Part shown: piece by piece, positions 37,501 to 56,591 of the stretch
Numbering within the stretch: position 1 is the first letter of the stretch
Layout of the letters: the number at the start of each line of letters is the position of its first letter
NCBI RefSeq assembly: GCF_000224145.3
Contig: NC_020168.2
Span: 5,071,294-5,135,293 of the forward strand
Source: Ciona intestinalis
Taxonomy: Eukaryota; Chordata; Ascidiacea; Phlebobranchia; Cionidae
Direction: 5' to 3'
Length of the DNA: 64,000 nucleotides
The notes under the pieces: model-generated
The model's database searches: none
Seen by the model: only the letters and a program-made list of their open reading frames with translations
What the model was told of the DNA's origin: nothing
Program-made: the position numbers and the translations under genes

Positions 37501-39658
37501 AACACTCAAACCAGAATAAGTTATTTGATCCTAACTCTTTCTACTCTACAATTCAAACAAACCTTGTTGACAAGCAACTTTCTATAACCTTTGTTTTTTC
37601 CCATGTAATTGATAACAGCCTGTGACCAAATTAAAACGTTTTTGTTCAAGATAATTTGATAATTAAATAGTCAACAGAGCAACTCTGGCTGTGGTGTAGA
37701 CACAAGTATAGAAATGGGAGTATCAAAATTGAATTTTAACGGAATAGTAAGTTTGTTGATGTTTGGATATAAGCTCCTTCATTCATTCACATAAAAGCCA
37801 TTGTTCTCTTAACAAAAGAAAACACGTAGACTTCACAGGCCACAAAACAAATGGAATATTCAAAGATAAATTATTCAGCACAATTTCAAGATAACAAGAT
37901 TTAAAATTAACAAGAGAATGTATAAAATGCCGTATATAATATATGCTACATAAAACATGTACAAACTATTACCAATAAATTAAACTGAATTCTCCAACAA
38001 TTTGATCCATTTATATTTAAGTAATTCCAAAAATAATACTAAATTATTTCAATTTAGTCTTACCGTCTTTTGTATGCATTTGTGTTGTAGGTTTCTTGTT
38101 TTTATTAGATGTTGGTTGATTTGTAAATCCTTTATCTACAAAATCTATCACATCAGTAACTGTGTCTTCTCCATCTATTACTGAAAATATTAAACATGGA
38201 AATTTAAAAAAATTCTGATTTCATACAGTTTAATGCTACATTGCAAAAATAAAGACGTTTGATATAAATAGTTAAATACCCATTAAAAAAACTAATCTAA
38301 GATTAAATTTTTTTTTGGTAATTTACAACAGAAGTTTTATAAACTAATTAAGTTAAATTAGAAAACCTGTTGGTTTCTTAACAAGATTCTTCACATATTC
38401 CACTCGAGGTTGTCTTGATTTCTGCTTTTCGGACTTAGTTTCACTTGGTGGGGCTATAGAGTCATCACCAAACATTCCCTCTCCCTGTAAACATTATCAA
38501 TATAATAAACACAAGAAACAGTACTAGTGTAGAATTTACACATGACATCATAGCAAAATAGGGGTGACAAAAATAGGCAATATGTAATAGGTTAGGAGTT
38601 AGTAACAGCTGACAGCGAATGATAATGTAGTATGTTTTTTTAGAAGTTATTAGTTGCACATAAATGATTTTACCTCATTAGCAAAATGCATCATTGCTGC
38701 TCTGCGTTCGCTGTCTCTTACTGGCCGATCATCTGGTTAACAAAAATCTTCGTAAACTATATAACTAAAGTAAATATATGAAATAAATAATATTAACAAA
38801 AAGGTATTGGCAAATATCAGATTAAACACAAAGGACAATTAGTCCATAAACTTATTAGCCATTACATTTGTGCTCAAAATCAGTAAATTTGTATAAAATA
38901 TGTCATTAAATTTGTGTCCAAAGCACAGTCAACTGCTACACATTTAAAAATTAAAACCAAAGTTACCTAATCTACGTAAAAGTGGCAGCATGTGAGCAAT
39001 GAACAATCTGTAATCAGGTTCATTTCCAGTAACAGGGTTCAATCTGAGGTCAATGTCTCTCAGGTTTTGATTTTTTCGAAGTCTAAAGATTTCCTTTAGG
39101 TCATTGATTTTGTTGTAATAAAGGTTCAATTGTTCCAACACAGAAAGATGCTCAATGCCCTGATTCAAAATGAGAATCATCCAGTAAAAGACTATCATTT
39201 ATACTGTAAGTTTAAATGTTTCTAATAGTATGTTTATACAAGATTTAGACACTTTGATATAACACACACACTTTAATATATATATATATTCCATCGCATA
39301 CATCACACACCTTTAATGTAATAAGGTTGTTCTTTGACAAATCCAGATGCTGAATTCTTGTGAAGTTTTGGAGCGAAAATCCAAGACGTGTGATCTTTTC
39401 GTGATACGTCCCAGGAAGAGCAAGTGATTTGACATCATCTAATAACAAAGAAAGATAAATGAAAATAAATGAAAAGTAGACATAATGTGTGTGTAAAGTT
39501 TTATCAACGGATTGCCGCTTTACTAAAACTTTGTGTTTATTTTTTGTTGTTGTTAACGTTACTTTTGCAAACAGTAGATTAGGGAAAGTCTCACCTAGAT
39601 TATCATGATCTAGTTTTATTCGTTCTTTGATCCAATCTTCTGTTATTTCTAACTCCAT
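34568..39658 (-). CDS. CEP72: Centrosomal protein CEP72 (LRR plus coiled coil)
   Basis: About 15 exons on the minus strand. The N-terminal leucine-rich repeats contain LALPGTYHEKITRLGFSLQN, QHLDLSKNNLITLKG, LEQLNLYYNKINDLKEIFRL and the cap LRLNPVTGNEPDYRLFIAHM, then RRLDDRPVRDSERRAAMMHF. A low-complexity middle contains AHFTPHP. The segment LVESILDLVDRYWNGSKSLH and C-terminal coiled coils follow, ending QLTEMLQDSHRSLVTTNEHL and EIEQLKWSYDQLRSTTKL. All of these have counterparts in vertebrate CEP72; LRRC36 is a close relative. CEP72 is a centriolar-satellite/centrosome protein needed for gamma-tubulin recruitment and spindle organisation, and it interacts with KIZ. The donor near 36120 (after SLLNCFDILI) is uncertain; the other junctions keep frame. 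The intron before the last exon holds a SINE. Confidence 0.92.
34805..34990 (+). mobile_element. SINE copy in the last CEP72 intron, 3'-truncated
   Basis: tRNA-like head (GGCACTGTGGCAAAGTGGTT, later GGGTTCAAGGCTC) followed by body words GGCGTATGTGTCCTTGGGCA, GCAATTGCTCCAACCCAGTG and GGTTGTCCAAATTAT. It stops near 34990 without the usual tail. Orientation is opposite to CEP72. Confidence 0.85.
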
Positions 39659-40314
39659 TATTTCTGTATATTACTTTCGTTAATCGCAAACGCTTTTCTT
39701 AACGAAATCAAGTCCAGAATCAGTTAACCTTTTTCGGATTTAGCGCGTTGTTAGAAACCAAAACACCGCTCATGCGGAACCCAACGATTATTGAAAGTGG
39801 GTTCGATCTAACGTTGGTACAATAAGACAAATACGTTTTAAATCTTAGTTTATTGAAGTTTACACGTGTGGACTCTATTATAACACTCAATATTGAAAAA
39901 AGTGATTGTACACAGTTTATTCACTGTTGACTTATTAAAGTAATCAATCAATTAAGTGGGATTAAGTAAGATTTTGGCTCCGAAAGAGCGTTAATGTCAC
40001 TACAACATTGTCACGTTCGAAATTTTGATTTTAAAATGAAAGTTGTCGAAAAGTTTTTATCGAACAAAATAACAAGTGGCATTTATGACGTCAAACTCGT
40101 CACACCTGAGTAAAATTGAAAACTTCTATGTACACAGCGCGTTTACAACATAAGTTGCAAAATTGTGTGTCCTTCAAAGGTCGTTAGGTTATATAGTTTG
40201 CACACTTTGTCTGACCGTGTTATCAGTTTTCTTTTTACCACATCCGTTAGGTAGGAAAATTTATTTCGTGTTTTCTGTTCCGTTTATTTTGGGTCATCTT
40301 TGTCAGTGAACAAA
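39659..40314. promoter_or_regulatory. Divergent promoter between CEP72 and ACO2
   Basis: 656 bases between two divergent start codons. No repeats or open frames. Contains TGACGTCA (40086-40093), a full CRE palindrome, about 230 bases upstream of ACO2 and 430 upstream of CEP72; its use is inferred only. Confidence 0.45.
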
Positions 40315-46962
<6,648 letters not shown>

Positions 46963-47549
46963 GCTATTGTTAACCTCAAAGTTCATGTTATTTAATTATT
47001 TATTGTAAAAAAATTAAATGGATTCGCTTTTTTTCGAAGTTCAATTAAACAAAGTTCCTGCTGTATTATAATTGCTCAACAAAAAATCTTGCTTCTAGTT
47101 CTGTTGTGGAAGTCCTATTATCCACATTGTAGATATCTTCATGTACTGTGATTGGCAACCACTGCTGTTGGAAAGTGCATCAGATTCTAAGCGCTGTTTT
47201 ATGTATTGGTGGTGTTATTTTGTCTTGAGAGTTCAAATTATAAAAGTTCCACATTTGAAAATTTTGTTTATTTGTTGCAAACTGAATGGAAAGCAAGAAA
47301 AAGGTTATTTGGTCCCTTGGAACGACAGACACTTAGCCACAGAACAGGAAACCAGAAAGTGGTTTCTTGTACACGGAAGTGTGAAGTCAGTAAATTGCAA
47401 TATTTATTTGTGGTCATTGTTTTAACCCCTTCATGGAGTGTATAAGTATTTTTATATTAACTTCAGTTAAACTGGAACCTTGTTCAGTGCAGTTACATAA
47501 TTGGTATCATGTAGCTATATTGTTTGGAAACTGGGACCTCTTTTTTTTA
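46963..47549. other. Convergent 3' region between ACO2 and TELO2
   Basis: 590 bases, presumably both 3' UTRs. Overlapping plus-strand frames at 47141-47445 have no family resemblance and are treated as chance. Confidence 0.45.
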
Positions 47550-50500
47550 TCATGTAGCAATGTTATTTGTTCCCAATTCCTTTCTTGCTTTCACATCCAG
47601 AGTTCTCAATGCATCTAATGCTGCTAAGCGAGTCTGACTATCATCATCTGTATTTATAACACCACAAAGCCATTCTCGGGCTTCCAGTATGTCCTCACAT
47701 AACTCCTCAGTTATAGCAAGGGAACTGACAACTGCCATAGAAATACAAAACACACATGCCTTCCTTACAAATGGTTCAACATGAGATCTTAATGGGACAA
47801 TAAATTCCAGCAAAGATGATGACATTTTATGAGCCACCTGTCAACAATATTAGAATAATTTTCACATATGCATTTGTAATCTATAAGGGTAAGGTTCTAT
47901 TGTATGGCATACCATGAAGCTATTTAATATTGTTTATGCATTGTCTTATTTTTAGTTTACCATTGAACTTGCAGCCGAGTAGAGAATGGTTCCAAGTGCA
48001 TACAGTAGACGACCAAGTACGATTGTATCTGTTCCCAACAGATCTAGTGTCCGGATCTTAAGATCGTAACTGGCCATGAGGGGGAAGAAAAAGTAACCAG
48101 CAACTGGTCCAAACTCATCAGCTGTGGGAATAGGAGTAGCCTTTTTTACCTGTTAAAAACATAAAAAATCCTTATTTTCTGTTCTATATCGGTTAGCTTA
48201 CCAAAACACCATTGTGCCTGAAAGTGAAGAATCACTACTTTACAACTAATGATTCAAAATAACCAATTCAACTCTACCTTTCCAAAGCGACGAGTTTTTT
48301 TATCAATACGTTCTTGAACAATTTGTTTCCAAGGTTTATCCAAAACCATATTTGATGTTTGATTCTCTGAAACATCGGTTTTCTTGTCCTGTAGGTAACA
48401 AATAAACCTCTTAATGAAATTTAAAAAACTTTAAACAAAAACAAACCAAATCTTCATTAACTGCTTTCTTGGGAACAGATGAAATCCCTGACATTCTGCC
48501 GGCAGACATGACAAGAATATCAAGAATGTCCATCCTCTGTTGTAGATTGTAATGCTCGCTATAGAACTCTCCTGTTAGGTAAGTAGCCACCTACAAAAAT
48601 AAGTCCATTCAAGGTTCGTCGCTGCTACCATTGTGTGCGTATGTGTCCTTGGGCAAGACACCCAACGGCAATTGCTCCAACCCAATGGTCACTAATAAGC
48701 TGTCCAGCCATACACAAAGAATCGCCCATAAAGTAACATACATGATACCTCTTAAGCTGGCACAGGTGCATGAAACAGAACACTTGTGTTATAACAACTG
48801 TCGATTTCCAGCCACGCAAGGGTAAAGCAAGTTACATTTATTCATCATCACAAATCTGTACAATTACCTGCATAGGATTACACACAACTGCTGAAGTGAT
48901 TGCTCTTCTACGCAAAACATCAAATTCTTCAATGGAATAACTATTCTGTAAATTCAGCATCACTTTGCAAAGTTCCACTGCCACCTATTTAACAAAAACT
49001 TTTTAAACTTTTAAAAAGGCTTTAATATACAATCTGTACCTCTTTCGTAGCTAATACATTCTTATGTATAAGCTCATCCACACAATGCAAATATATTTCC
49101 ATCTTCTCACGATCCTCATTCTCAGTTAAACCTTCTAAACAATCCCGGATATACATTGGTCTTGGAGTCTAGATCAAATTTAAAGGAAAATTATTTAAAA
49201 CACAGTGCAGAAACTGAACTTAATTTTTGTAAAACTGAGCTCCAAACAATTTTTCGCAATTTTTTTCTTATTTTGTGTGAGACTGACAGACTACCTTTGT
49301 AAATGTTGTTTCTTGTGGAAGATCAAAAGGAATTAAATCATCATCGCTGTCATCACTATCACACAACGTCTTATTTTCTTTATCTGTATTTCTAGAAGAT
49401 TCTTGTGTGACATCATCTTTTGTTGATAATGGAATCTGTTTCACTTTCGCCATTTCAACGAAAGAACTTTTTGAAATCGTGTAAACGCTTTTATGACTTG
49501 AATAACCGTCATTGGACTGTAAGGTCTCTCTAACATCACTGCAAAATAAAGAAATATTAGGGCTAAATAACTTGAAAAACCTGCTACATTCATTATTCGT
49601 GACATTTTACTCTTTACTGTACATACCTTAACAGTTTTGCTTGCTCATTATAAAACTCTTGATCAGGCAATGATGGATGACAGTTAAAAATTTCCAACAG
49701 CAAATTTGTATCTTCTGTCTTAGTAAATTCAAATTCCAACCTTTTCAAATTAAACAAAAAGTAACTTTTATGTTTTTAAAAATGTATCCCATTTACTTGG
49801 CTTCTCCACTTTCTATATGCAAAGCAGACGTGAGTTTTTCCCCAACCAGCATTCCAAGTAAGCGAACTTTTTCGTCAGGTGACTCCAGATGATGCTTCAT
49901 GCCAGACATCAATGCAAGCATGAGTTCTAATCAATCAAAGAAAGAAAAAATTTTCATAAACTTATATACCCCCACACGAGTGTACTGCTTCATACACCTT
50001 GTGCCCATTTTCGGAGTTCCAACCATGAAACTGTGTGGGTAAAAATATTTCTCTTTTTTCACTTTCAATGTATTATTGTAGGACTGACAATTCAATGAGT
50101 TGGAGTAATGCTATCACTGTGCTATGGCACTGGACAAGTGTACTATGGAACAAGCATACAATAAAAACTTCTAATTTTCTAATAAAATATATATCTTTAG
50201 ATCAAGCAACCCCAGAATTCTCACCGTCTTTAAATTTTTGATCACTGATTTCATCCACATGTTTAACACAGAGAAGAATGACAGCAGTTAAGTAACGATG
50301 TTGTTCATATGATGTATGCTTAATTGAGCTTGAACTACTCCATACTTCCAAAACTTTACCCAACGTCTAAATCAACAAAAAAACACAAATAATGTTACTT
50401 CTTTTTTAACAGCATTTTTTTGTATGAATTTAAATTTGGGTTTAAGTACTCACCTCAACTGCACACATATGTTTTGGATCCACTTTTGAAATATAGCTAA

Positions 50501-53500
50501 TAACATTTATTGGTACAGTGTATGTTGTATAATGTTTAACCAGTAGCAACTTGTACAGAATCACAAACTTTGCTTTGGGTTTGGCCAACACAAGATCTCC
50601 AAGCATATGAACAAGGTTACACCTCCTAAATAAGAATTCAGTATCAAATACTAAATGGTCTATCAATTTGGTAACCATAAATAAATCTCTGATTTATTGT
50701 TGGTCGGTTAGTATGTTAAATAAAACTTGAAAAAAACAATTGTAATAAAGTTAAATAATATTTGCTTACACAGGCCATGCTCTGAACAAGCAAGTGAGAA
50801 CCCCTTCCATGAAAACATCAGGTATCCCACTGAATACTTTTTGTAGAATTCGTTGCATTACAAAATCTGTTTTAATTTTGGCAACAAAAGATGGAATAAA
50901 GACACTGAAAAGATGATCTGTAGAAACAACAAATCGATAATATACAAATACAGTAACGAAGATCAAATCAAATAAAACAACAAAAAGTAGAGAATTAGTA
51001 AAAACGACATTAGTTAAAACATGCTACAGGTAAAAACTACTAACAAAGTATAAATAAACTCTGAGTTGTATTAAAAACAATTGACATAAAAGTGTGGATA
51101 AAGGTATCGTATGTCAGATACAGCAAGAAGATAGTATCATTCTGCCAGTCAAGTAGAGAATCCACTGACCTGCTTTTCCTATTCTGCAGAAATGACCAAT
51201 GCATCTTGATAAAAACTCGGTTTTGATCGATTTTCCCAGTGAAACAGAGTGCGAAAGTTCAAAGACAGAATTTACAATTTCAAATCCAAGAAAAGTAAAG
51301 AAACGTTCGTGGTGAAACATATGACACCTGTAAAAACAGATAAAGTCCATACCAAAGTAGGTATTTGTAGTATTTAAAACTAAGAAGAATCATCTAAAAT
51401 TGATTATTGTAGTCATTAAAAATAAAAATCGCAAAAATACATTAGTGGCACAATTCACCTCAGTGAGTTTTGCTGTTTATTTGAAATCAACTCTGGCAAG
51501 CTGGCCACAACTCTGACCAACATTTTGCTGAGTTCATCATGACTTGACAAATCTTTGCACTCTCTTACAATGATGTCGGTAAAACAATGCTGATGAAAAA
51601 GTTTGTCCAAAAGTGAAACAACAAGTTGAAATCGAGCTCCAATACTGGAAATTGAATGAGTCAATGTAACTTATTTACCCCATTGTGGCGGGTCAACGAC
51701 AGTCATTATAACACAGGTTTTCTGTTTCGTACATCTTGTGCCAGCTTATGGGTTACCACATATGTAACTTTGTGGGTGATTTTTTTTATATGTGGCTAAC
51801 AATTTGGACAACCTATTAGTGACCACTGGGTGGAACAATTGTAGGTAAGTGTCTTGACCAAGGAAGATACGCCTACTACGATAGCAGGAAGGGGTGTTAA
51901 CCACTGTGCAATTTACTAGTGCTGGATGTTACAATGCAAAATAAATACAAGTATTTAAGCAGTTNNNNNNNNNNNNNNNNNNNNNNNNNNNNNNNNNNNN
52001 NNNNNNNNNNNNNNGTGCGAAAGTTCAAAGACAGAATTTACAATTTCAAATCCAAGAAAAGTAAAGAAACGTTCGTGGTGAAACATATGACACCTGTAAA
52101 AACAGATAAAGTCCATACCAAAGTAGGTATTTGTAGTATTTAAAACTAAGAAGAATCATCTAAAATTGATTATTGTAGTCATTAAAAATAAAAATCGCAA
52201 AAATACATTAGTGGCACAATTCACCTCAGTGAGTTTTGCTGTTTATTTGAAATCAACTCTGGCAAGCTGGCCACAACTCTGACCAACATTTTGCTGAGTT
52301 CATCATGACTTGACAAATCTTTGCACTCTCTTACAATGATGTCGGTAAAACAATGCTGATGAAAAAGTTTGTCCAAAAGTGAAACAACAAGTTGAAATCG
52401 AGCTCCAATACTGGAAATTGAATGAGTCAATGTAACTTATTTACCCCATTGTGGCGGGGCAACGACAGTCATTATAACACAGGTTTTCTGTTTCGTACAT
52501 CTTGTGCCAGCTTATGGGTTACCTGTATGTAACTTTGTGGGTGATTTTTTTATATGTGGCTAACAATTTGGACAACCTATTAGTGACCACTGGGTTGGAA
52601 CAATTGTAGGTAAGTGTCTTGACCAAGGAAGATACGTCTACTACGATAGCAGGAAGGGGCCTTGAAACCATAACCTTTAGGTTACAGGCAAGCATGTTAA
52701 CCACTCTGCTTTTACTAGTGCTAGATGTTACAATGCAAAATAAATACAAGTATTTAAGCAGTTGCTGTTTTCAGTATAATAACAGAACATAACAACAGGT
52801 GACCATGCTTATTTTCTTCCAACTAAATGTAAATATGTTTTTAACTGTAAGCGTGTTTTAACAGCTGTTGTTTTGTTAATATATCCTGTCTTTTGGGTTA
52901 AAATATTTCTAAATCTTCGCTAGCGTAATCAAAGAGACAAATAAAAGTTATTCTTATTAAAACATGTTGTGCAGCATAAAAAATATGCCTGGTACACATA
53001 ATTTTAAGTTGAATTGAAGACATAGGAAATATAGATCAGTTTAACCAACATTACTTTAGCTTTGGTATGATGGAACAAAAACTCAGTATTGAAGATTGAG
53101 GAGAGAAGTTGGACAGCAGAATCATAAGCTGATTTTCAGTTTTGGGATCTAAAACCCATGACAGGTTTGCTTGTAAGATAATTGACTCGAACACATTCAA
53201 AATATTGTTTTCGTGGCCAGTGGTGCTTACCTGCAAACATTTAAATTTATATATAAGGTGCATATTTCTAGTTGGGATAGCCTATATGCTGTTTCTTTAT
53301 GAATTCTTCAGTAGCCCTTTTTAATTACATTACATTTTTGTCCCTATTTCTCTATAATACATTACTTTTGTCTTTATACTGTACTGTAGGTCAGAAAAAT
53401 ATGCAAAACAGCAATATATATATTCTGTTCTCTTATTGTTCTTAACAATTGTTTAACAAGTAGGCCTATTACTTTTACAGCACATAACTTACTACGATTT

Positions 53501-53650
53501 ATGGTGACAATCATTTATTTAAAACATAATTCATATATATATACATACTTTTTCAACACGTGTTATAAACGCACAAATAGATTTTTCATCATAATTTGCT
53601 GACTCAAGGCTAGAAACGCATTCTTCAAGGATCATGTTAAATTCTGCCAT
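47550..53650 (-). CDS. TELO2: TEL2 homolog, TTT-complex scaffold
   Basis: About 15 exons from MAEFNMILEECVSSLESANY (53650) to the stop at 47550. Recognisable parts: SVFIPSFVAKIKTDFVMQRI; GIPDVFMEGVLTCLFRAWPV; LGDLVLAKPKAKFVILYKLL; KVRLLGMLVGEKLTSALHIE; acidic DSDDSDDDLIPFDLPQE; TPRPMYIRDCLEGLTENEDR; QQRMDILDILVMSAGRMS; WKQIVQERIDKKTRRFGK; AGYFFFPLMASYDLKIRTLD; VLGRLLYALGTILYSAAS. They follow the order of human TELO2, an alpha-solenoid that with TTI1 and TTI2 stabilises PIKK kinases (mTOR, ATM, ATR, DNA-PK) through HSP90. The acidic DSDDD patch corresponds to the CK2-site region bound by the R2TP complex in vertebrates. The 186-nt exon at 51459-51644 appears again at 52225-52410 because of the assembly problem at the N gap; only one copy belongs in the protein. 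Confidence 0.92.
48605..48845 (+). mobile_element. SINE copy in a TELO2 intron, head-truncated
   Basis: Begins in the B-box region (TTCAAGGTTCGTCGCTGCTA) and continues GTGCGTATGTGTCCTTGGGC, GCAATTGCTCCAACCCAATG, GAAACAGAACACTTGTGTTA and tail AAAGCAAGTTACATTTATTC. Antisense to TELO2. Confidence 0.85.
49970..50050 (-). mobile_element. Short SINE fragment in a TELO2 intron
   Basis: CTGCTTCATACACCTTGTGC with GGAGTTCCAACCATG and GTGTGGGT matches the complement of the SINE 3' half. Only about 80 bases remain. Confidence 0.45.
51669..51930 (-). mobile_element. SINE copy in a TELO2 intron, antisense (left contig)
   Basis: Plus-strand words TTATAACACAGGTTTTCTGT, CATCTTGTGCCAGCTTATGG, AATTTGGACAACCTATTAGT and GATAGCAGGAAGGGGTG are the complement of the SINE. 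The head is shortened relative to the copy at 52435-52725. Confidence 0.8.
51965..52014. other. Assembly gap (50 N) in TELO2
   Basis: Fifty N at the junction of two overlapping near-identical contig ends. Probably no sequence is truly missing here. Confidence 0.95.
52435..52725 (-). mobile_element. SINE copy in a TELO2 intron, antisense (right contig, allelic)
   Basis: Same insertion as at 51669-51930, but longer: it keeps AACCATAACCTTTAGGTTAC and AGGCAAGCATGTTAACCACT of the tRNA-like head. The length difference is the main distinction between the two contigs. Confidence 0.8.
52797..52985 (+). repeat. Dispersed repeat, copy 2 (TELO2 intron)
   Basis: Matches 11339-11525: GTAAATATGTTTTTAACTG, GCGTGTTTTAACAGCTGTTG, CTTCGCTAGCGTAATC and AAGAGACAAAT. 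About 75-80 percent similar by eye. Confidence 0.6.
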
Positions 53651-53989
53651 TCTTCTTTCGTGTATATTCTACCTACATAAATTGTTCTATTGCCATAGAC
53701 AATTTATATTGCATTTCATTTTTAAATATAAAGATACATATAGGTTCGGCACGAATGTATGAACACAAAAGTTCAACATGACAAGTTTTTTCTATGGTTA
53801 TTCCCCGTATGTGAACACGCGTGACGTCAGGTTATTGCGATGAGAGCAATGACATACGTTCGTAGAAGAGATTTTTTATTTCGTATTTAGCAACTGCTAA
53901 ATGACTGTAAAGGGTTTCCGAAAACGATTTATGCAACGCAATACTTTGTTTATACAGCTTCAGGATGTCATGTATATCGATATATATAA

Positions 53990-55811
53990 TTATGACGACG
54001 AGATTGACCACCGACTCATGAAATATTGGTGGTGATCAGTTATCATTTCATCTGAAAGGACTTGGCTTTGGTACATCAAAAATTCCCCAATCGCTCCTTT
54101 AAATGGCAGATGTGCTGTAGCTTTTATGTCACCGATATAAAAGGTGGGCGCTCCTAAAACTTGTCTTGCTTGAAAACGTGAAAGTAGTTTTCCGTTGCAC
54201 CAAACACTACTTGCATTCACTCCAGCATCCACGTCCCATTGAACTGTAAGAACATTCCACACATTGATTGCAGCAGCGTTTACATTTTCCTTGCGAGCAT
54301 TTATTGTGGAATATGTGGAGGTTGTTCCGGATATAATTATTTTGTCATCGTTTTGAACATAAACAATTTTTTTCCAATTGCCACCCTTGTCGTCGCCGAA
54401 CAAGCCGTTTCTATTTGTAGAATCTCTGTTCTCGTATCCATCGACTCGATAAACGATAGTGACTGACAACATGTTAACTGTGTTAATATTCAATGTAGGA
54501 ACCAGTAGCACTTGATTGGTTCCATTAAAAATCAAGTATTTTCTTCCGTTATGATCATCGCTCGACAATGTGGGTTGCCGATCAGGGTTGCTTTGCAATG
54601 CTGGCGATTTTGACAAGCCTTTATTGATCAATTTAGAAACACGATTTGGGACAACATTTGCGACGTAATTCCCTTCATTTAAGTTGTAATGCACTGACGC
54701 AGTTCGACGAATGTAGTCAGTAATGTCGTACCCTTTTAACAAGATATATATAAATCTATACATACCAGCATTGTGTCCACGGTCAAACCAGAATAGAAAC
54801 TTTTAAAGAATACCTATTAATTCTGAACCACCAAAAGCAATTTAACATCGAGGCGGATAAGTTTGTACAGCGGGGAAGACAGGACACCTTTTTATTCTGT
54901 TTTCTTTTCTTAATTATTTGGTATGGTAAACAAAAACATTCAAAATATTATAAACCTGTATAACCGCTATACGACTCACATATAGACCATTGATAATTGT
55001 TGTTTAAAACACGATAGGGTTATATTAACATTATGTGTTATAAAGGTGTCGCATCTTCCCCCGCAGTATACTTTTGTTGTGTTTACGAATACAGTATTAT
55101 ATTTACACCTTGTAGTTTGAGTTTATATGATGGCCCTAAATATTGTCTAATATAGTATTTATAGATTATGTACCTGTTTCAGTGACGATCACAGTAATTG
55201 GCATTTGATCCCAACCCATATTTTGATCTGTTCTATTGAGTTCAACAATCGCAACGTTATTCTTGATTTTGATTTCGGTCACTGTCGCATTAAACTCGTG
55301 ATCTACAGTGGGGTCACTTGGTATAACTCTGACTGCTACATCATATCCATACCACAAGGAGGGCAATTTGGTTGTAAAATTGATGGTAGATTGTTGGGTT
55401 GGCGATTTGGAACACCTGGTATAACTCCATTGAGAAATCTTCTTTGATTCTAAAAAAATTGTCTGCCTTAAAGCGAGTGTAATCTATTGAATATGCCTAT
55501 TATATAAGTTAGGCGCAGTAAGCAGCAATATAATGTACTGTCAATAACCTTTGACGCACGTTTTCTAAAGCCGTGATAACACTGTCGAATAATTCTGTAA
55601 CATTATTTTCCTGATTATTATTAAATGGGGGTCCGTAAAAAGAAATTAAAAAAGTCTCTTCTGACAAAGTGTCCTATCTTCCCCCACCCTACTATATCTT
55701 TAAGTAAATCAGACGTTTACTAAACATGTAAGCATTGTTACCCCTTATACCTGAACGTGATTCAGCGCAAAACATTAGGAGCAACAGAAGAATTTGGTAA
55801 AGATTCGCCAT
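53990..55811 (-). CDS. Secreted LamG-like protein, tandem copy A
   Basis: Three exons: 55811-55751 (signal peptide MANLYQILLLLLMFCAES), 55449-55174 and 54732-53990, in all about 360 residues. Exon 2 encodes a beta-rich module around QWSYTRCSKSPT, INFTTKLPSLWYGYDVAVRV, HEFNATVTEI and NMGWDQMPITVIVTETG, loosely like an H-type lectin domain. Exon 3 encodes a concanavalin/LamG-type jelly roll: KYLIFNGTNQVLLVPTLN, LSVTIVYRVDGY, NGLFGDD, WNVLTVQWDVDAG, WCNGKLLSRFQARQ, FKGAIGEFLMYQSQVLSDEM. Several NxT/S sites suggest glycosylation. Probably an extracellular carbohydrate- or protein-binding protein; no function is known. It lies just downstream, on the same strand, of copy B. Intron 2 holds a MITE shared with copy B and intron 1 a MITE that B lacks. 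Confidence 0.8.
54872..55072. mobile_element. MITE in intron 2 of LamG-like copy A
   Basis: Left end CAGCGGGGAAGACAGGACAC, right end GTGTCGCATCTTCCCCCGCA followed by GTATAC; core GGTATGGTAAACAAAAAC and TTGTTTAAAACACGATAG. It sits at the same intron position as the copy at 57473-57668. Confidence 0.8.
55575..55700. mobile_element. Truncated MITE in intron 1 of LamG-like copy A
   Basis: Only the right end is clear: AAAGTGTCCTATCTTCCCCC followed by ACCCTACTATA. The corresponding intron of copy B lacks about 180 bases here, so this insertion occurred after the duplication. Confidence 0.6.
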
Positions 55812-56591
55812 GCTTGAAACTAGTTTGTTGATATACTAAAATTTACTGCACTCGCAGGAATACCAGTTGTGGCTCACTCAAAATACAAATAAGCAAAAGG
55901 CGTCAAATGTCGTATGCACCACACACTTCCGCCGTTTGGTACCTGAATCATAGAGGTTATACACTGGTTGGCTCTATACGTGCATTTAAAGGTCGAAATT
56001 GTTCTCGTTAATACACGACTAACTACAATGTACACGTCAGCATGTTTTTTTGGAAAACGCAAACCATCTGAAACAGACAGACCCACACCTCGTCCCTGAC
56101 GAGTTATATAGCCTTCCACATGTATGTAACTTTGTGTGTAAGAGCTAAGATTAGTGAATCGCACACTAAAGTAAATTTGTGTTGATGTATTGCTTTGCTA
56201 GAAGTGCACGGCCGAAGCAGATTGACATAATAAGCACACAGTTACATTCAGTTTACATCCAGTTGGACAGAAACTGCATTTGTTCACCGTGCTTCATAAC
56301 ACTCTTCAAAGTAGTTTGGATTAGTTTTAGTTGTATTTATATTTTATTTTTGCAAACTATTTCAATGACATGAACATACGACTATACGTGTATAAATAAC
56401 AATTTTTTTGGCTGATATTCCCTTTTATGCGGATAAAAGCTTCGTAACTTTACCAAAGTTCGATATTTCGGCCTTTCAATAAGAACTATATGTAATATAT
56501 ATACATTCAAATATTTTAAGAAATTCTTCGATTGTGGTTTGTGTTGTAGAACAGTTTATTAATACATCACCAGGATCTAGTCATTTTCTGA
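55812..56591. other. Spacer between LamG-like copies A and B
   Basis: Upstream region of copy A. Much of it (about 55855-55975 and 56165-56390) is duplicated upstream of copy B (about 58296-58410 and 58690-58940), sharing GGCGTCAAATGTCG, ACCTGAATCATAGAGGTTA and GCTAGAAGTGCACGGCCGAA. These conserved upstream blocks may include the promoter. No gene recognised. Confidence 0.6.

Larger units (their letters stand above)
51249..52761. repeat. Near-identical direct duplication across an N gap in TELO2 (probably allelic contig ends)
   Basis: 51249-51964 and 52015-52761 are nearly the same at a constant offset of 766 bases over the exon part, including identical coding sequence. The first copy ends exactly at the N run and the second begins exactly after it. 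Differences are mostly small indels inside a SINE. This is what two overlapping haplotype contigs placed side by side look like, not a biological duplication. Confidence 0.9.

Noticed and set aside
47141-47445. Two overlapping frames after ACO2
   Set aside because: In the ACO2 3' region, mutually overlapping, no resemblance to proteins.
51919-52143. Frame reading through the second N gap
   Set aside because: An artefact of N translation and of the duplicated contig ends, antisense to a TELO2 exon.
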